This document shows, piece after piece, positions 34,203-42,517 of a stretch of 64,000 bases of DNA; position 1 is the stretch's first letter, and each line of letters opens with the position of its first letter. Under the pieces are notes generated by a model. The model saw nothing but the letters and a program-made list of their open reading frames with translations, made no database searches and was not told where the DNA came from. Both the position numbers and the translations under genes were made by a program. Source of the stretch: Chryseobacterium indologenes (GTDB lineage Bacteria > Bacteroidota > Bacteroidia > Flavobacteriales > Weeksellaceae); NCBI RefSeq assembly GCF_001295265.1, contig NZ_LJOD01000003.1:124001-188000 (forward strand). The letters run 5' to 3'.

Positions 34203-36482
34203 TTACTCAGCGCTAGCCGTCTGGATCTGCGTTGTTTTAATATCGGTACCCAGTCTCTGAAGGTAGGCGATCATTGCAATAATCTCTCTCTGCTCAAGCG
34301 GTACAAACCCCGCTCCTTTAGCTGCTCTTTCTTTTTCCATCTGGTCTTTCACGTCTGTTGCTTCTGCATAAATTCTTTTAACGATTGCTTTAGACTGGTT
34401 ATCTGCCCATTTTCCTGCAGAATCTATTTCTGCTTTGGTATACGGTACATCGAAAGAGTTTTTCATCAGTTTTAATTTATCCACCATCTGCGTACGGTCC
34501 AGTTTGTTGGTGATCAGCCATGGGAAACGTGGCATAATGGAACCTGCAGAGGTAATTCTCGGATTATACATGTGTTTGAAGTGCCATGAATCCGGATTTC
34601 TGCCACCTTCTCTGTGAAGATCCGGCCCGGTTCTCTTAGATCCCCATAAGAATGGTCTGTCGTACACAAATTCTCCTGCTTTGGAATATTGTCCGTTTTT
34701 ACCTTCAAACCTTACCACCTCGTCACGGAATGGTCTGATCATCTGGGAGTGGCACGAGTTACAGCCTTCACGGATATAAAGATCTCTTCCTTCCAGCTCC
34801 AGCGGAGTATAAGGTTTTACCGCAGTAATGGTGGGAACGCTTTGCTTAAGGGACAAGGTAGGAACAATTTCCACCAGTCCTCCGATAGCTACGGTGATAA
34901 AAGCCAGGATAGAAAGCAGAGCAGGAGTTCTTTCCAGCCAGAGGTGTATGCCCTCGCCCTGTTTTCTTGCACTGCCGATGTCTGCCAGTGCAGGAGCTTC
35001 TGCAGGAACTTCTTTCTGGAATGATCCTTTTCTTACAGTTTTCACTACATTCACCACCATCAGGATCGCTCCGGTAAGATAAAGAATACCTCCTAAGAAT
35101 CTCATTTTGAAGTAAGGAATGATTGCTGTTACTGTATCCAGCCAGTTTTTCCATAATAAGGTTCCGTCCGGATTGAACTGTTTCCACATTAATCCCTGTG
35201 TGAATCCTGAGATATACATCGGAACCGCATAGAATATAATTCCCAATGTTCCCAGCCAGAAGTGCCAGTTGGCTAATTTTTTAGACCAAAGCGGGGTTCT
35301 CCACATGATGGGTACCAGGTAATAAACTACTCCGAATGCCATGAAACCATTCCATCCAAGCGCTCCTAAGTGTACGTGGCCAATTACCCAGTCGGTATAA
35401 TGCCCGATTTTATTTAAAGATTTTGTAGCTAAAAGAGGTCCTTCAAAAGTGGCCATTCCATAACAGGTAACCGCTACGACGAAGAATTTAAGGATCGGAT
35501 TTTCTCTCACTTTATCCCAGGCTCCTCTTAAGGTAAGAAGACCGTTCAGCATTCCACCCCATGACGGAGCGATAAGCATGATTGAGAATCCTGTACCCAC
35601 GGCCTGGGCCCATGCCGGAAGCGCTGTATACTGAAGGTGGTGAGGGCCTGCCCATAAGTATACAAAAATCAGCGACCAGAAGTGAATAATAGATAATTTG
35701 TATGAAAAGACCGGCCGCTGAGCCGCTTTCGGCATGAAATAATACATCAGGCCTAGTACGGGAGTGGTCAATACGAATGCTACCGCATTGTGGCCGTACC
35801 ACCACTGCACAAGGGCATCTTTTACTCCCGCATATACAGAATAGGATTTCCAGCTTGTGAAAGATAAAGGCACTTCAAGGTTGTTAAAGATATGAAGCAT
35901 TGCCACAGCAAGCCAGGTGGCCAGATAAAACCATATGGCTACATAAAGGTGTCTTACCCTTCTTTTGGCAATGGTTCCGAACATATTGATCCCGAAGATT
36001 ACCCATGAGAAAGTAATCAGAATATCAATAGGCCATTCATGCTCGGCATATTCCTTGGAAGTATTGATTCCCATTAAGAAAGTAATCACTACGGTAACAA
36101 TCATAAACTGCCATGACCAGAAGTGAATCCATGATAATATATCACTGTACATTCTTGTTTTCAAAAGCCGCTGCATACTGTAATAAGCACCGCAGAAAAA
36201 CGAGTTACACACGAAAGCAAAAATAACGGCACTCGTATGAAGCATTCTGATTCTTCCGAAGCCCATGGCACCTTGTGTATTAATCAGCCCCTGGATATTA
36301 CCGCTTCTCAAACTCTGGATGGTGGTGTCATCTGTTCCGAATAAAAATTCAGGAAGTTCAGGATAAAAAAGCATCAGTGCGGCCGTAAGTCCCAGCAGGA
36401 AGCCTACCAGCCCGAATACGATTGTAGCATAGAGGAATGCTCTGACAATATTATTGTCATAATTAAATTTTTGCGTCTCCAT
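34203..36482 (-). CDS. ccoN: Fused cbb3 oxidase subunits CcoN and CcoO
   Basis: The 759-residue product joins two subunits. Residues 1 to about 480 are CcoN, the heme-copper catalytic subunit, with many membrane helices, MLHTSAVIFAF carrying a heme-ligand His, and WWYGHNAVAFVLTTPVLGLM holding the CuB site. After a basic linker and one more helix, the CcoO part has a heme c site in GCNSCHSQMIRPF near residue 572. Such fusion is common in Bacteroidetes. The enzyme reduces oxygen at low concentration and pumps protons. It is the first gene of the unit; no ccoQ lies before ccoP. Confidence 0.95.
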   Translation of the reverse strand: METQKFNYDNNIVRAFLYATIVFGLVGFLLGLTAALMLFYPELPEFLFGTDDTTIQSLRSGNIQGLINTQGAMGFGRIRMLHTSAVIFAFVCNSFFCGAYYSMQRLLKTRMYSDILSWIHFWSWQFMIVTVVITFLMGINTSKEYAEHEWPIDILITFSWVIFGINMFGTIAKRRVRHLYVAIWFYLATWLAVAMLHIFNNLEVPLSFTSWKSYSVYAGVKDALVQWWYGHNAVAFVLTTPVLGLMYYFMPKAAQRPVFSYKLSIIHFWSLIFVYLWAGPHHLQYTALPAWAQAVGTGFSIMLIAPSWGGMLNGLLTLRGAWDKVRENPILKFFVVAVTCYGMATFEGPLLATKSLNKIGHYTDWVIGHVHLGALGWNGFMAFGVVYYLVPIMWRTPLWSKKLANWHFWLGTLGIIFYAVPMYISGFTQGLMWKQFNPDGTLLWKNWLDTVTAIIPYFKMRFLGGILYLTGAILMVVNVVKTVRKGSFQKEVPAEAPALADIGSARKQGEGIHLWLERTPALLSILAFITVAIGGLVEIVPTLSLKQSVPTITAVKPYTPLELEGRDLYIREGCNSCHSQMIRPFRDEVVRFEGKNGQYSKAGEFVYDRPFLWGSKRTGPDLHREGGRNPDSWHFKHMYNPRITSAGSIMPRFPWLITNKLDRTQMVDKLKLMKNSFDVPYTKAEIDSAGKWADNQSKAIVKRIYAEATDVKDQMEKERAAKGAGFVPLEQREIIAMIAYLQRLGTDIKTTQIQTASAE

Positions 36483-36590
36483 AATTCCAAGTGTGTTGTA
36501 CTGAAGTGATATTTATTCTCCGAAATCCGGCTTGAGCAGCATGAATTTATGTGAAAAAATAAATATCATGTAACGTGTATAATGTTTTGC

Positions 36591-36611
36591 CAAAGGTATT
36601 TATTAACTTTG
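36591..36611. promoter_or_regulatory. Back-to-back -7 elements between ccoNO and the XRE gene
   Basis: The minus strand reads TACCTTTG (36591-36598) and the plus strand TAACTTTG (36604-36611), both fitting TAnnTTTG. They face away from each other with 5 bases between, forming a partly symmetric CAAAG-n11-CTTTG site. Neither has a clear -33 TTG. Confidence 0.35.
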
Positions 36612-36668
36612 TTAGAGGCTAGTAGATAATCTTCTAAACTATACCAAAAACTACTAAAAACAAAAAGG

Positions 36669-36962
36669 ATGAAAGTATGTGGGCAAAACATCAGGAAAAT
36701 AAGGCGGAGTAAAGATTTTACGCAGGAATATATGGCTTTTGAAATGGGAATTTCCCAGAAAGCTTATTCCGATATTGAGAATTCCAAAGTGAAAATCAAT
36801 CTGGAAATTCTTACCAAGATCTCCGATATTTTAGAAATTAAGCCTTCTGATATCTGCAGTATTTCGCATAAATGCGGAACGGATGGGTATGAAGAACGCT
36901 ATCAGGGGCTTTTGGAGTATATGAAAAAGAATAATATCGCAGTTCCGAAGGAGTTTTTATAA
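36669..36962 (+). CDS. Small XRE-type helix-turn-helix regulator
   Basis: The 97-residue product is an XRE/Cro HTH domain over residues 6-62: NIRKIRRSKDFTQEYMAFEM, then GISQKAYSDIENSK as the turn and recognition helix, then a LEILTKISDIL helix. A short charged tail follows with no sensor domain. Two Cys (in DICSISHKCG) near 63-70 could bind a metal or be redox-active, but that is speculation. It is divergent from the cbb3 oxidase genes and shares their intergenic region. Targets are unknown. Confidence 0.85.
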   Translation: MKVCGQNIRKIRRSKDFTQEYMAFEMGISQKAYSDIENSKVKINLEILTKISDILEIKPSDICSISHKCGTDGYEERYQGLLEYMKKNNIAVPKEFL

Positions 36963-37080
36963 AGAATTTCTGCTCTTTTTTCTTTTTAATTATTTAATAC
37001 TGAATGTTTTGTGTGTTCGGTAAGCGTCATGGAACGTGAATTTCTGTAAAGTTTTATATATTTAAGGCATAATTCATTCT

Positions 37081-38505
37081 ATGAGCAGCGAAAATAAAAC
37101 CGGATCCAATGACAGTACTCTGGTAAGAGGTTTAACGAACAGACACATTCAATTAATTGCCCTCGGAGGTGCCATTGGTACCGGATTGTTTCTCGGGATA
37201 GGTCCTGCGGCTGTACTGGCCGGTCCTTCCGTTATTCTTGGGTATGCCTTGGCAGGAATCATCGCCTTCTTTATCATGCGCCAGCTGGGCGAAATGGTGG
37301 TTCATGAGCCGGTTTCAGGTAGTTTCAGTTATTTTGCCTATAAATATTGGGGGAACTTTCCCGGATTTGCTTCAGGATGGAATTACTGGATTCTCTATAT
37401 CCTTGTAAGTATGGCGGAACTTACGGCTATTGGCCATTATGTTCATTTCTGGTGGCCGGAAATACCGCTCTGGGTTTCCAGCTTATTCTTTTTTATTGTT
37501 ATTAATGCCCTCAATCTGGCCTCGGTGAAAGTATATGGTGAAACAGAGTTCTGGTTTTCCATTATAAAAGTTGTGGCTATTGTGGCGATGATCATTTTCG
37601 GAATCTACCTGTTGGTAAGCGGTACCGGTGGAGATAAAGCCAGTATCCAGAACTTGTGGAATGATGGCGGGTTTTTCCCGAAAGGACTGTTTAATAAAAC
37701 AGCAGACGGGTTTTCCGGATTGTTTGCAGCTATGGCCATGATCATGTTCTCTTTCGGAGGACTGGAGCTGATTGGAATTACGGCTGCTGAAGCGAAAAAT
37801 CCTGAAAAAACAATTCCCCAGGCAACCAATCAGGTGATCTACAGAATTTTGATCTTCTATGTGGGAGCGCTGGTTATTTTATTCTCATTAAGCCCATGGA
37901 GGGAAATTACAGAAGGGACGAGTCCTTTTGTGATGGTTTTCCAGAATCTTAACGGTCTTGAATTCAGTATGTTTGGGAAAGTAATACAGTTCAATTCACT
38001 GATTGCTAATGTTCTTAACCTGATTGTTCTTACAGCCGCTTTATCGGTGTACAACAGCAGTGTGTACAGTAACAGCCGTATGCTTTTCGGGCTGGCCCAA
38101 CAGGGAAATGCCCCGAAATTCCTTCAAAAACTGAATAAAAACTCAGTTCCGGTGAACGCTATCCTTGTTTCATCTTGTTTTGCCGGAATCTGTATCATTA
38201 TTAATAAGCTGGTTCCTGAAAAAGCCTTTCAGTATTTAATGGCATTGGTGGTTTCCACATTGATTATCAACTGGCTGATGATCTGTTACACTCATCTGAA
38301 ATTCAAAAAGAGTATTATCAGCTCAGGAAGTCCGTCGAAATTCCCGTCGATCTTCTATCCGGTGTCTAATTATATCTGCATCTTATTCCTGTTGTTGATT
38401 TTGGCGCTGATGTGCTTCACAGGAATGGAAATTCAGGTAATCCTGATTCCGATATGGATTGCATTTTTATTTGTGATGTATAAAATCTATAAACCCGCCG
38501 GGTAG
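37081..38505 (+). CDS. Amino-acid permease of the APC superfamily
   Basis: The 474-residue product has about twelve membrane helices. It opens with RGLTNRHIQLIALGGAIGTG and LFLGIGPAAVLAGPS, the substrate-binding first helix typical of the AroP/GabP/ProY (AAT) group. The loop QLGEMVVHEPVSGSFSYFA and the stretch FSFGGLELIGITAAEAKNPE are also diagnostic. It imports amino acids with protons; which ones cannot be read. It lies 118 bases after the XRE gene on the same strand and may be cotranscribed. A hairpin terminator follows. Confidence 0.92.
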   Translation: MSSENKTGSNDSTLVRGLTNRHIQLIALGGAIGTGLFLGIGPAAVLAGPSVILGYALAGIIAFFIMRQLGEMVVHEPVSGSFSYFAYKYWGNFPGFASGWNYWILYILVSMAELTAIGHYVHFWWPEIPLWVSSLFFFIVINALNLASVKVYGETEFWFSIIKVVAIVAMIIFGIYLLVSGTGGDKASIQNLWNDGGFFPKGLFNKTADGFSGLFAAMAMIMFSFGGLELIGITAAEAKNPEKTIPQATNQVIYRILIFYVGALVILFSLSPWREITEGTSPFVMVFQNLNGLEFSMFGKVIQFNSLIANVLNLIVLTAALSVYNSSVYSNSRMLFGLAQQGNAPKFLQKLNKNSVPVNAILVSSCFAGICIIINKLVPEKAFQYLMALVVSTLIINWLMICYTHLKFKKSIISSGSPSKFPSIFYPVSNYICILFLLLILALMCFTGMEIQVILIPIWIAFLFVMYKIYKPAG

Positions 38506-38535
38506 AAATTTTCAAAGAAAATAATATCATTAAAT

Positions 38536-38563
38536 AAAGGATGGACTTTGTCTGTCCTTTTTT
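38536..38563 (+). terminator. Terminator after the permease gene
   Basis: Eleven-base arms with two wobble pairs (38536-38546 and 38550-38560), a TTT loop and a T run. Confidence 0.65.
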
Positions 38564-38706
38564 GCTTAATTTAACCATAATAAAAGTATGGCTGACATTT
38601 GTATTTCTCAATAAAATGTATAATTACTTAATTTTTTTTACTTAATTTGATTTCTAAACTAAAGTTTCACATCCGGACCGCCAATCCCCAAATTAATATA
38701 GAATTT

Positions 38707-39507
38707 ATGAGAATAACACACCTGTTGAAATGTATTTTATTTTTTTCATTGCTGTCAACATATTGTTTTTCACAGAAGTTTAGTTTTATCTATGAAACCA
38801 GATGTAAATCTATTAAAGAAAAACCTGAAGATATTTTTACGGATAATATGGTTTTGGATTTTGAGAATAACATTTCTATTTTCCGGGAGTCATCCGCTAA
38901 AAAGGCAGATTCCTTAACATTCATTAATAAAAATGGAGGGTATAGAATGGGAGTTGAAAATCAATTTTACGTTAAAAAAGATATTACTCATCATAAAGTT
39001 GAGAAAATTATTACTTATTTACGTACCAATTACCTTCTTCCTATTGATGAACAGTTAAACTGGAAAATCTTACCGGAACAAAAAATAATCGGAAAATATA
39101 AATCACAAAAAGCGGAAGTTAGCTATGGCGGCAGAAATTGGATTGCGTGGTTTACAACAGAATTACCTTTTAATGATGGACCTTATATTTTCTATGGACT
39201 GCCAGGTTTAATCATTTCTATTGAAGATACAGAACGTGATTATTCCTTCAACCTGATACAAATAAAAAATGGAAGCCATTGGTTTGATGCAAGAACAAAA
39301 ACCATTACAATTGATTGGGCAAAATATGATCTTCTGGGGAAATCTTATTATAATGACCCCTGGAACTCCAAAACTGCCAAAAAAGTTACATTTACAGATC
39401 CTCAGGGAAATGAAAAAGACATAAATGAAATGATCAGGGAAGCACAAAAATCTATTCTTGAGGAAAATAACCCTTTAGAGCTGAATCACAAAATCAAATA
39501 TAAATAA
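38707..39507 (+). CDS. GLPGLI-family secreted protein
   Basis: I choose the ATG at 38707, because the product then starts with a signal peptide (MRITHLLKCILFFSLLSTYC, cut near FSQ) instead of the longer TTG-started frame at 38647. The 266-residue protein contains the family's namesake sequence in FYGLPGLIISIED, after an NWIAWFTTELPFNDGPY stretch. GLPGLI proteins are widespread exported proteins of Bacteroidetes with no established biochemical role. No terminator is evident after it. Confidence 0.88.
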   Translation: MRITHLLKCILFFSLLSTYCFSQKFSFIYETRCKSIKEKPEDIFTDNMVLDFENNISIFRESSAKKADSLTFINKNGGYRMGVENQFYVKKDITHHKVEKIITYLRTNYLLPIDEQLNWKILPEQKIIGKYKSQKAEVSYGGRNWIAWFTTELPFNDGPYIFYGLPGLIISIEDTERDYSFNLIQIKNGSHWFDARTKTITIDWAKYDLLGKSYYNDPWNSKTAKKVTFTDPQGNEKDINEMIREAQKSILEENNPLELNHKIKYK

Positions 39508-39656
39508 AAAACTTCTTCAGAATAGTATAGCAGATCGGGCACCAGCTGGCTTCAGTAAACTGCAATACTTTTTATTGGAAATGTCTTAGTCAATCCGACA
39601 AGCAAAGAGGTGAGCGGGTGTTAATGAAAGATTTTCCGTAAATTAGTATAGGTTAT

Positions 39657-39693
39657 ATTTCAAACGGATGTGAAAATATAATCCGTTTGAAAT
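39657..39693. repeat. Perfect 13-base inverted repeat (hairpin) before the DUF308 gene
   Basis: ATTTCAAACGGAT (39657-39669) and ATCCGTTTGAAAT (39681-39693) enclose 11 bases. No T run follows on the plus strand and only a weak one on the minus strand, so it does not look like a normal terminator. It lies 55 bases before the ATG at 39749. Confidence 0.5.
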
Positions 39694-39748
39694 TCCTGCG
39701 GACAAGCCGAACACCGTGGTACAAAGTAGGCAGCCTAAAATACAGCTT

Positions 39749-40387
39749 ATGTCAAACTTCTTTCAGACCCTTACCAATTCAGTGAAACACTGGTATATTC
39801 CGTTGATCTTCGGAATTATTTTCCTTATCTGTGGTTTCTATGTTTTCAGTGTGCCGTTGGCAACGTATGTAACGCTTTCTGTTATTTTCAGTGTATCTTT
39901 CCTGGTTTCGGGAATTACAGAAATCTTTTTTTCCATACAGAACAATAAATCCCTGCAGGGATGGGGATGGTTTCTGGTAAGTGGACTGCTTACTACGGCT
40001 ATAGGTTTATACCTTGTGGCTAATCCGCAGATTTCCATGTCGGTTCTTCCGTTTGTGGTAGGATTTACCCTGCTATTCCGTTCATTTCAGCTTTTGGGAT
40101 TTGCTTTTGATCTGAAAAGCCAGAAAATACTGAGCTGGGGAAATGTAGCCTTGGCAAGTGCCGGAGGAATTATTTTTTCTTTACTGCTGATATTCAATCC
40201 TGTATTTACAGGAATGTCTTTGGTTACCCTTACGGCGGTTTCCTTTATTTTTATCGGAATTGCATCTATTATGCTAGCTTTAGACCTTAGAAAGCTGAAA
40301 AAATTCCCTGAAAAGATAAGTGAGGAGCTAAGAAATAAGATGAAATCTGTTCAGGAAGAAATTGATGAACTGAAAAAACGAAAATAG
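39749..40387 (+). CDS. HdeD/DUF308-family membrane protein
   Basis: I use the ATG at 39749 rather than the GTG at 39716, since it opens directly into the family N-terminus (MSNFFQTLTNSVKHWYIPL). The 212-residue product has about six membrane helices in three similar pairs, as in HdeD-type proteins, and ends in a charged coiled tail (EELRNKMKSVQEEIDELKKR). HdeD helps acid resistance in E. coli; the role here is not known. A perfect hairpin sits just upstream. Confidence 0.85.
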   Translation: MSNFFQTLTNSVKHWYIPLIFGIIFLICGFYVFSVPLATYVTLSVIFSVSFLVSGITEIFFSIQNNKSLQGWGWFLVSGLLTTAIGLYLVANPQISMSVLPFVVGFTLLFRSFQLLGFAFDLKSQKILSWGNVALASAGGIIFSLLLIFNPVFTGMSLVTLTAVSFIFIGIASIMLALDLRKLKKFPEKISEELRNKMKSVQEEIDELKKRK

Positions 40388-40411
40388 ATCAGAATTCTAT
40401 CAACCCATATG

Positions 40412-40437
40412 AAAAGGCTTCTCCGGAAGTCTTTTTT
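40412..40437 (+). terminator. Terminator after the DUF308 gene
   Basis: AAAAGGCTTC pairs with GAAGTCTTTT (one wobble) and runs into T. Confidence 0.7.
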
Positions 40438-40563
40438 ATTGCTTTATTCTAGTATTGGAATGGCCAATGATTTGTTAAATTTCAAATTATTCTGTGCATC
40501 CATGTAAATTATGCTTACTTTTCAATCCTGTTAAATAAAACATATAACCTCAATACAATACCC

Positions 40564-41007
40564 ATGAAAAAAATTATACTTGCCGGTCTGATGAGCTTAT
40601 CTACGGTTGCTTTTGCACAGAAAACAAAAGGGGATACTAAAATTGCTGCCCGGTATGAATCAAGGCAGCCGCAGGACCCTTCTGTACCACCTCCGCCTGT
40701 GAATAATTTTCCTGCCCAGTTTCCCGGAGGCAACAAAGCTTTTGTAAAAAAAGTAGAACAGCTCCTGAATAAGGATGCGGTAAAGCCTTTAGGAAAGAGC
40801 CTGAATACAGAGATCATTATAAAGGTGAATGATGATGGCAAAGTATTGAATGTATCTACCTATGGGAAAAACGAGACTTTTAATAATGAAGTAAAGGCCG
40901 CTGCCGCCAAAGCAACTGATAAAGTGGTATGGACGGCGGGTAAAAATAACCGAGGAGAAAAAGTAATTGACCTTGTGAAACTTCCGTTTCATTATAAGAA
41001 TCAATAG
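40564..41007 (+). CDS. Exported TonB C-terminal-like protein
   Basis: The 147-residue product has a cleavable signal peptide (cut after AFAQ, near residue 19), a proline-rich stretch (DPSVPPPPVNNFPAQ) and a domain that starts FPGGNKAFVKKVEQLL. This resembles the C-terminal domain of TonB-type energy transducers. It lacks the usual N-terminal membrane anchor, so it would be free in the periplasm and unable to couple to ExbB/ExbD in the normal way. Function unknown. It stands alone before the MutS-like gene, 19 bases upstream of it. Confidence 0.7.
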   Translation: MKKIILAGLMSLSTVAFAQKTKGDTKIAARYESRQPQDPSVPPPPVNNFPAQFPGGNKAFVKKVEQLLNKDAVKPLGKSLNTEIIIKVNDDGKVLNVSTYGKNETFNNEVKAAAAKATDKVVWTAGKNNRGEKVIDLVKLPFHYKNQ

Positions 41008-41026
41008 ATTTTGGAAGAGATAAACT

Positions 41027-42256
41027 ATGAAAAATATTTCAGAAGTATTAATTCACTTTGATTATACCCAGACCAGAAGGTCCAAACAATATCTGACCTC
41101 TTTTTTTAATCGGAAAAACCATAGTTTAGAACAGGCACTTGAAGTTCAGGATACATTAAAACTGTTTTTAGAAAATATTTCAATAATACAGAACTATAAA
41201 ATTAATGATCAGACGGTTTCTTCTGTTCATAAATTTCTGGATGAAACCGAGAGCCGGCATTATACCCATTTAACAAGCCTTACTTACCGTGAGTTTTACA
41301 AAGAAATTAATTTTAATATCTCTTTGTTTATAGAGTTCTTCTACCGGCTTGGGCTTTTACTTAGAAATTTAAACCTTAAGAATTTCAATGCAGAATATGC
41401 CGGGGAGATTGGGAAAACGATTCAGTTCATTAATTCATTATCTGTAAATGAACATTATGGTAAAGAATTAAATTTTAAACAGAGAAAGTCCATTTTAATA
41501 AAGATTGAATCTGAAAAGGAAAGTGGAAATTTCACTTCTTTCTGGGATTTCTTTTACAGGTTTGATATGTATTCTGCTATAGCAAAAGGAATCAGGAAAT
41601 TTGATTTGGTATTTCCTCATTTCAATTCTGAAAATACCTTTACCATTAACGGATTTTATCATCTGAACCTTGCAGATTCCGTGAAGAATTCGGTGAACAT
41701 TACCGGAAATAATACCGTTATTTTTACAGGGGCTAATATGTCCGGGAAGTCTACAGCGATGAAATCCATCAGCATTGTTGTTTTATTGGCTCACCTGGGG
41801 CTGGCCGTGCCTGCAACGTATTGCAATATTCCGTTTTATGACAGTATATTTTTATTTTTCTCCGTGAATGATGATCTTGAAAAAGGCTACAGCTATTTTG
41901 CCCGGGAAATCATCAACCTGAAAGAGGTTCTTCTGGAACTTAAATCAAAGAACTGTTTTGCGGTATTTGATGAAATATTTAAAGGAACCAATATTAATGA
42001 TGCGGCACAGATTACGATAAGAACTGTTGAGGGATTGTCCAGATACAAAAACTCAATGTTTATCCTGTCTACTCATCTGAATCTTATTGAGAAAGACCTG
42101 GCAGAAAATGAAAATATTCTGGTATTGAATTTAGAATCTTTTGTGAAAGATGAGCAATTGCTGTTCACTTATCGGTTAAAAGAAGGCTGGTCTAAAATTG
42201 AAATAGGAAGAATTCTGTTTGATAAATATGGATTGAATGCTTTGCTGCGGAATTAA
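41027..42256 (+). CDS. MutS-like ATPase without mismatch-recognition domain
   Basis: The 409-residue protein has a helical lever/clamp-like first half, then a MutS family V ATPase: Walker A TGANMSGKST (234-243), an acidic Walker B region FDEIFKGTN (314-322) and the STHL switch. It lacks the N-terminal mismatch-binding domains I and II, and no C-terminal Smr domain follows. It therefore resembles MutS-related proteins that act outside classic mismatch repair. It starts 19 bases after the TonB-like gene. Target DNA structure and role are unknown. Confidence 0.85.
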   Translation: MKNISEVLIHFDYTQTRRSKQYLTSFFNRKNHSLEQALEVQDTLKLFLENISIIQNYKINDQTVSSVHKFLDETESRHYTHLTSLTYREFYKEINFNISLFIEFFYRLGLLLRNLNLKNFNAEYAGEIGKTIQFINSLSVNEHYGKELNFKQRKSILIKIESEKESGNFTSFWDFFYRFDMYSAIAKGIRKFDLVFPHFNSENTFTINGFYHLNLADSVKNSVNITGNNTVIFTGANMSGKSTAMKSISIVVLLAHLGLAVPATYCNIPFYDSIFLFFSVNDDLEKGYSYFAREIINLKEVLLELKSKNCFAVFDEIFKGTNINDAAQITIRTVEGLSRYKNSMFILSTHLNLIEKDLAENENILVLNLESFVKDEQLLFTYRLKEGWSKIEIGRILFDKYGLNALLRN

Positions 42257-42320
42257 CCTTCTGAAACACTGAAATGGAAAGAATTTTTAATTAATTGCAA
42301 TGGTAAAAGAATAAAAACAA

Positions 42321-42345
42321 AAACCATCCTCAAAAAGGATGGTTT
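42321..42345 (-). terminator. Terminator of the tRNA-Gln gene
   Basis: AAACCATCC and GGATGGTTT pair around 7 bases. On the minus strand they are followed by TTTTTGTTTTTATT, just past the tRNA 3' end. It may also stop the convergent MutS-like gene. Confidence 0.85.
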
Positions 42346-42347
42346 GT

Positions 42348-42417
42348 AGACCCACAGGGATTCGAACCCCAGATGACTGAACCAAAATCAGTAGTGTTAC
42401 CGCTACACCATGGGTCT
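42348..42417 (-). tRNA. tRNA-Gln (anticodon TTG)
   Basis: Read on the minus strand, a 7-base acceptor stem (AGACCCA with TGGGTCT) encloses the D arm, an anticodon arm ACTGA-TTTTGGT-TCAGT with the anticodon TTG in the loop, and a T arm with GGTTCGAATCC. CCA is not encoded. It reads CAA and, by wobble, CAG. It overlaps no gene once menE is started at 42518. Confidence 0.95.
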
Positions 42418-42517
42418 TTGTTTATTTCAGTGGTGCAAATTTACAGCTTTTTTCTTTAGATACAAGAACTTTTTAAACTTTTTTTTAAATTTACTGTTCT
42501 ATTTATTCAAGGAAAAT

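Noticed and set aside
42410..42517. Longer N-terminus for the menE gene
   Set aside because: The extra 36 codons start inside the tRNA-Gln gene and add a hydrophobic stretch that does not match the enzyme family; the ATG at 42518 was used.
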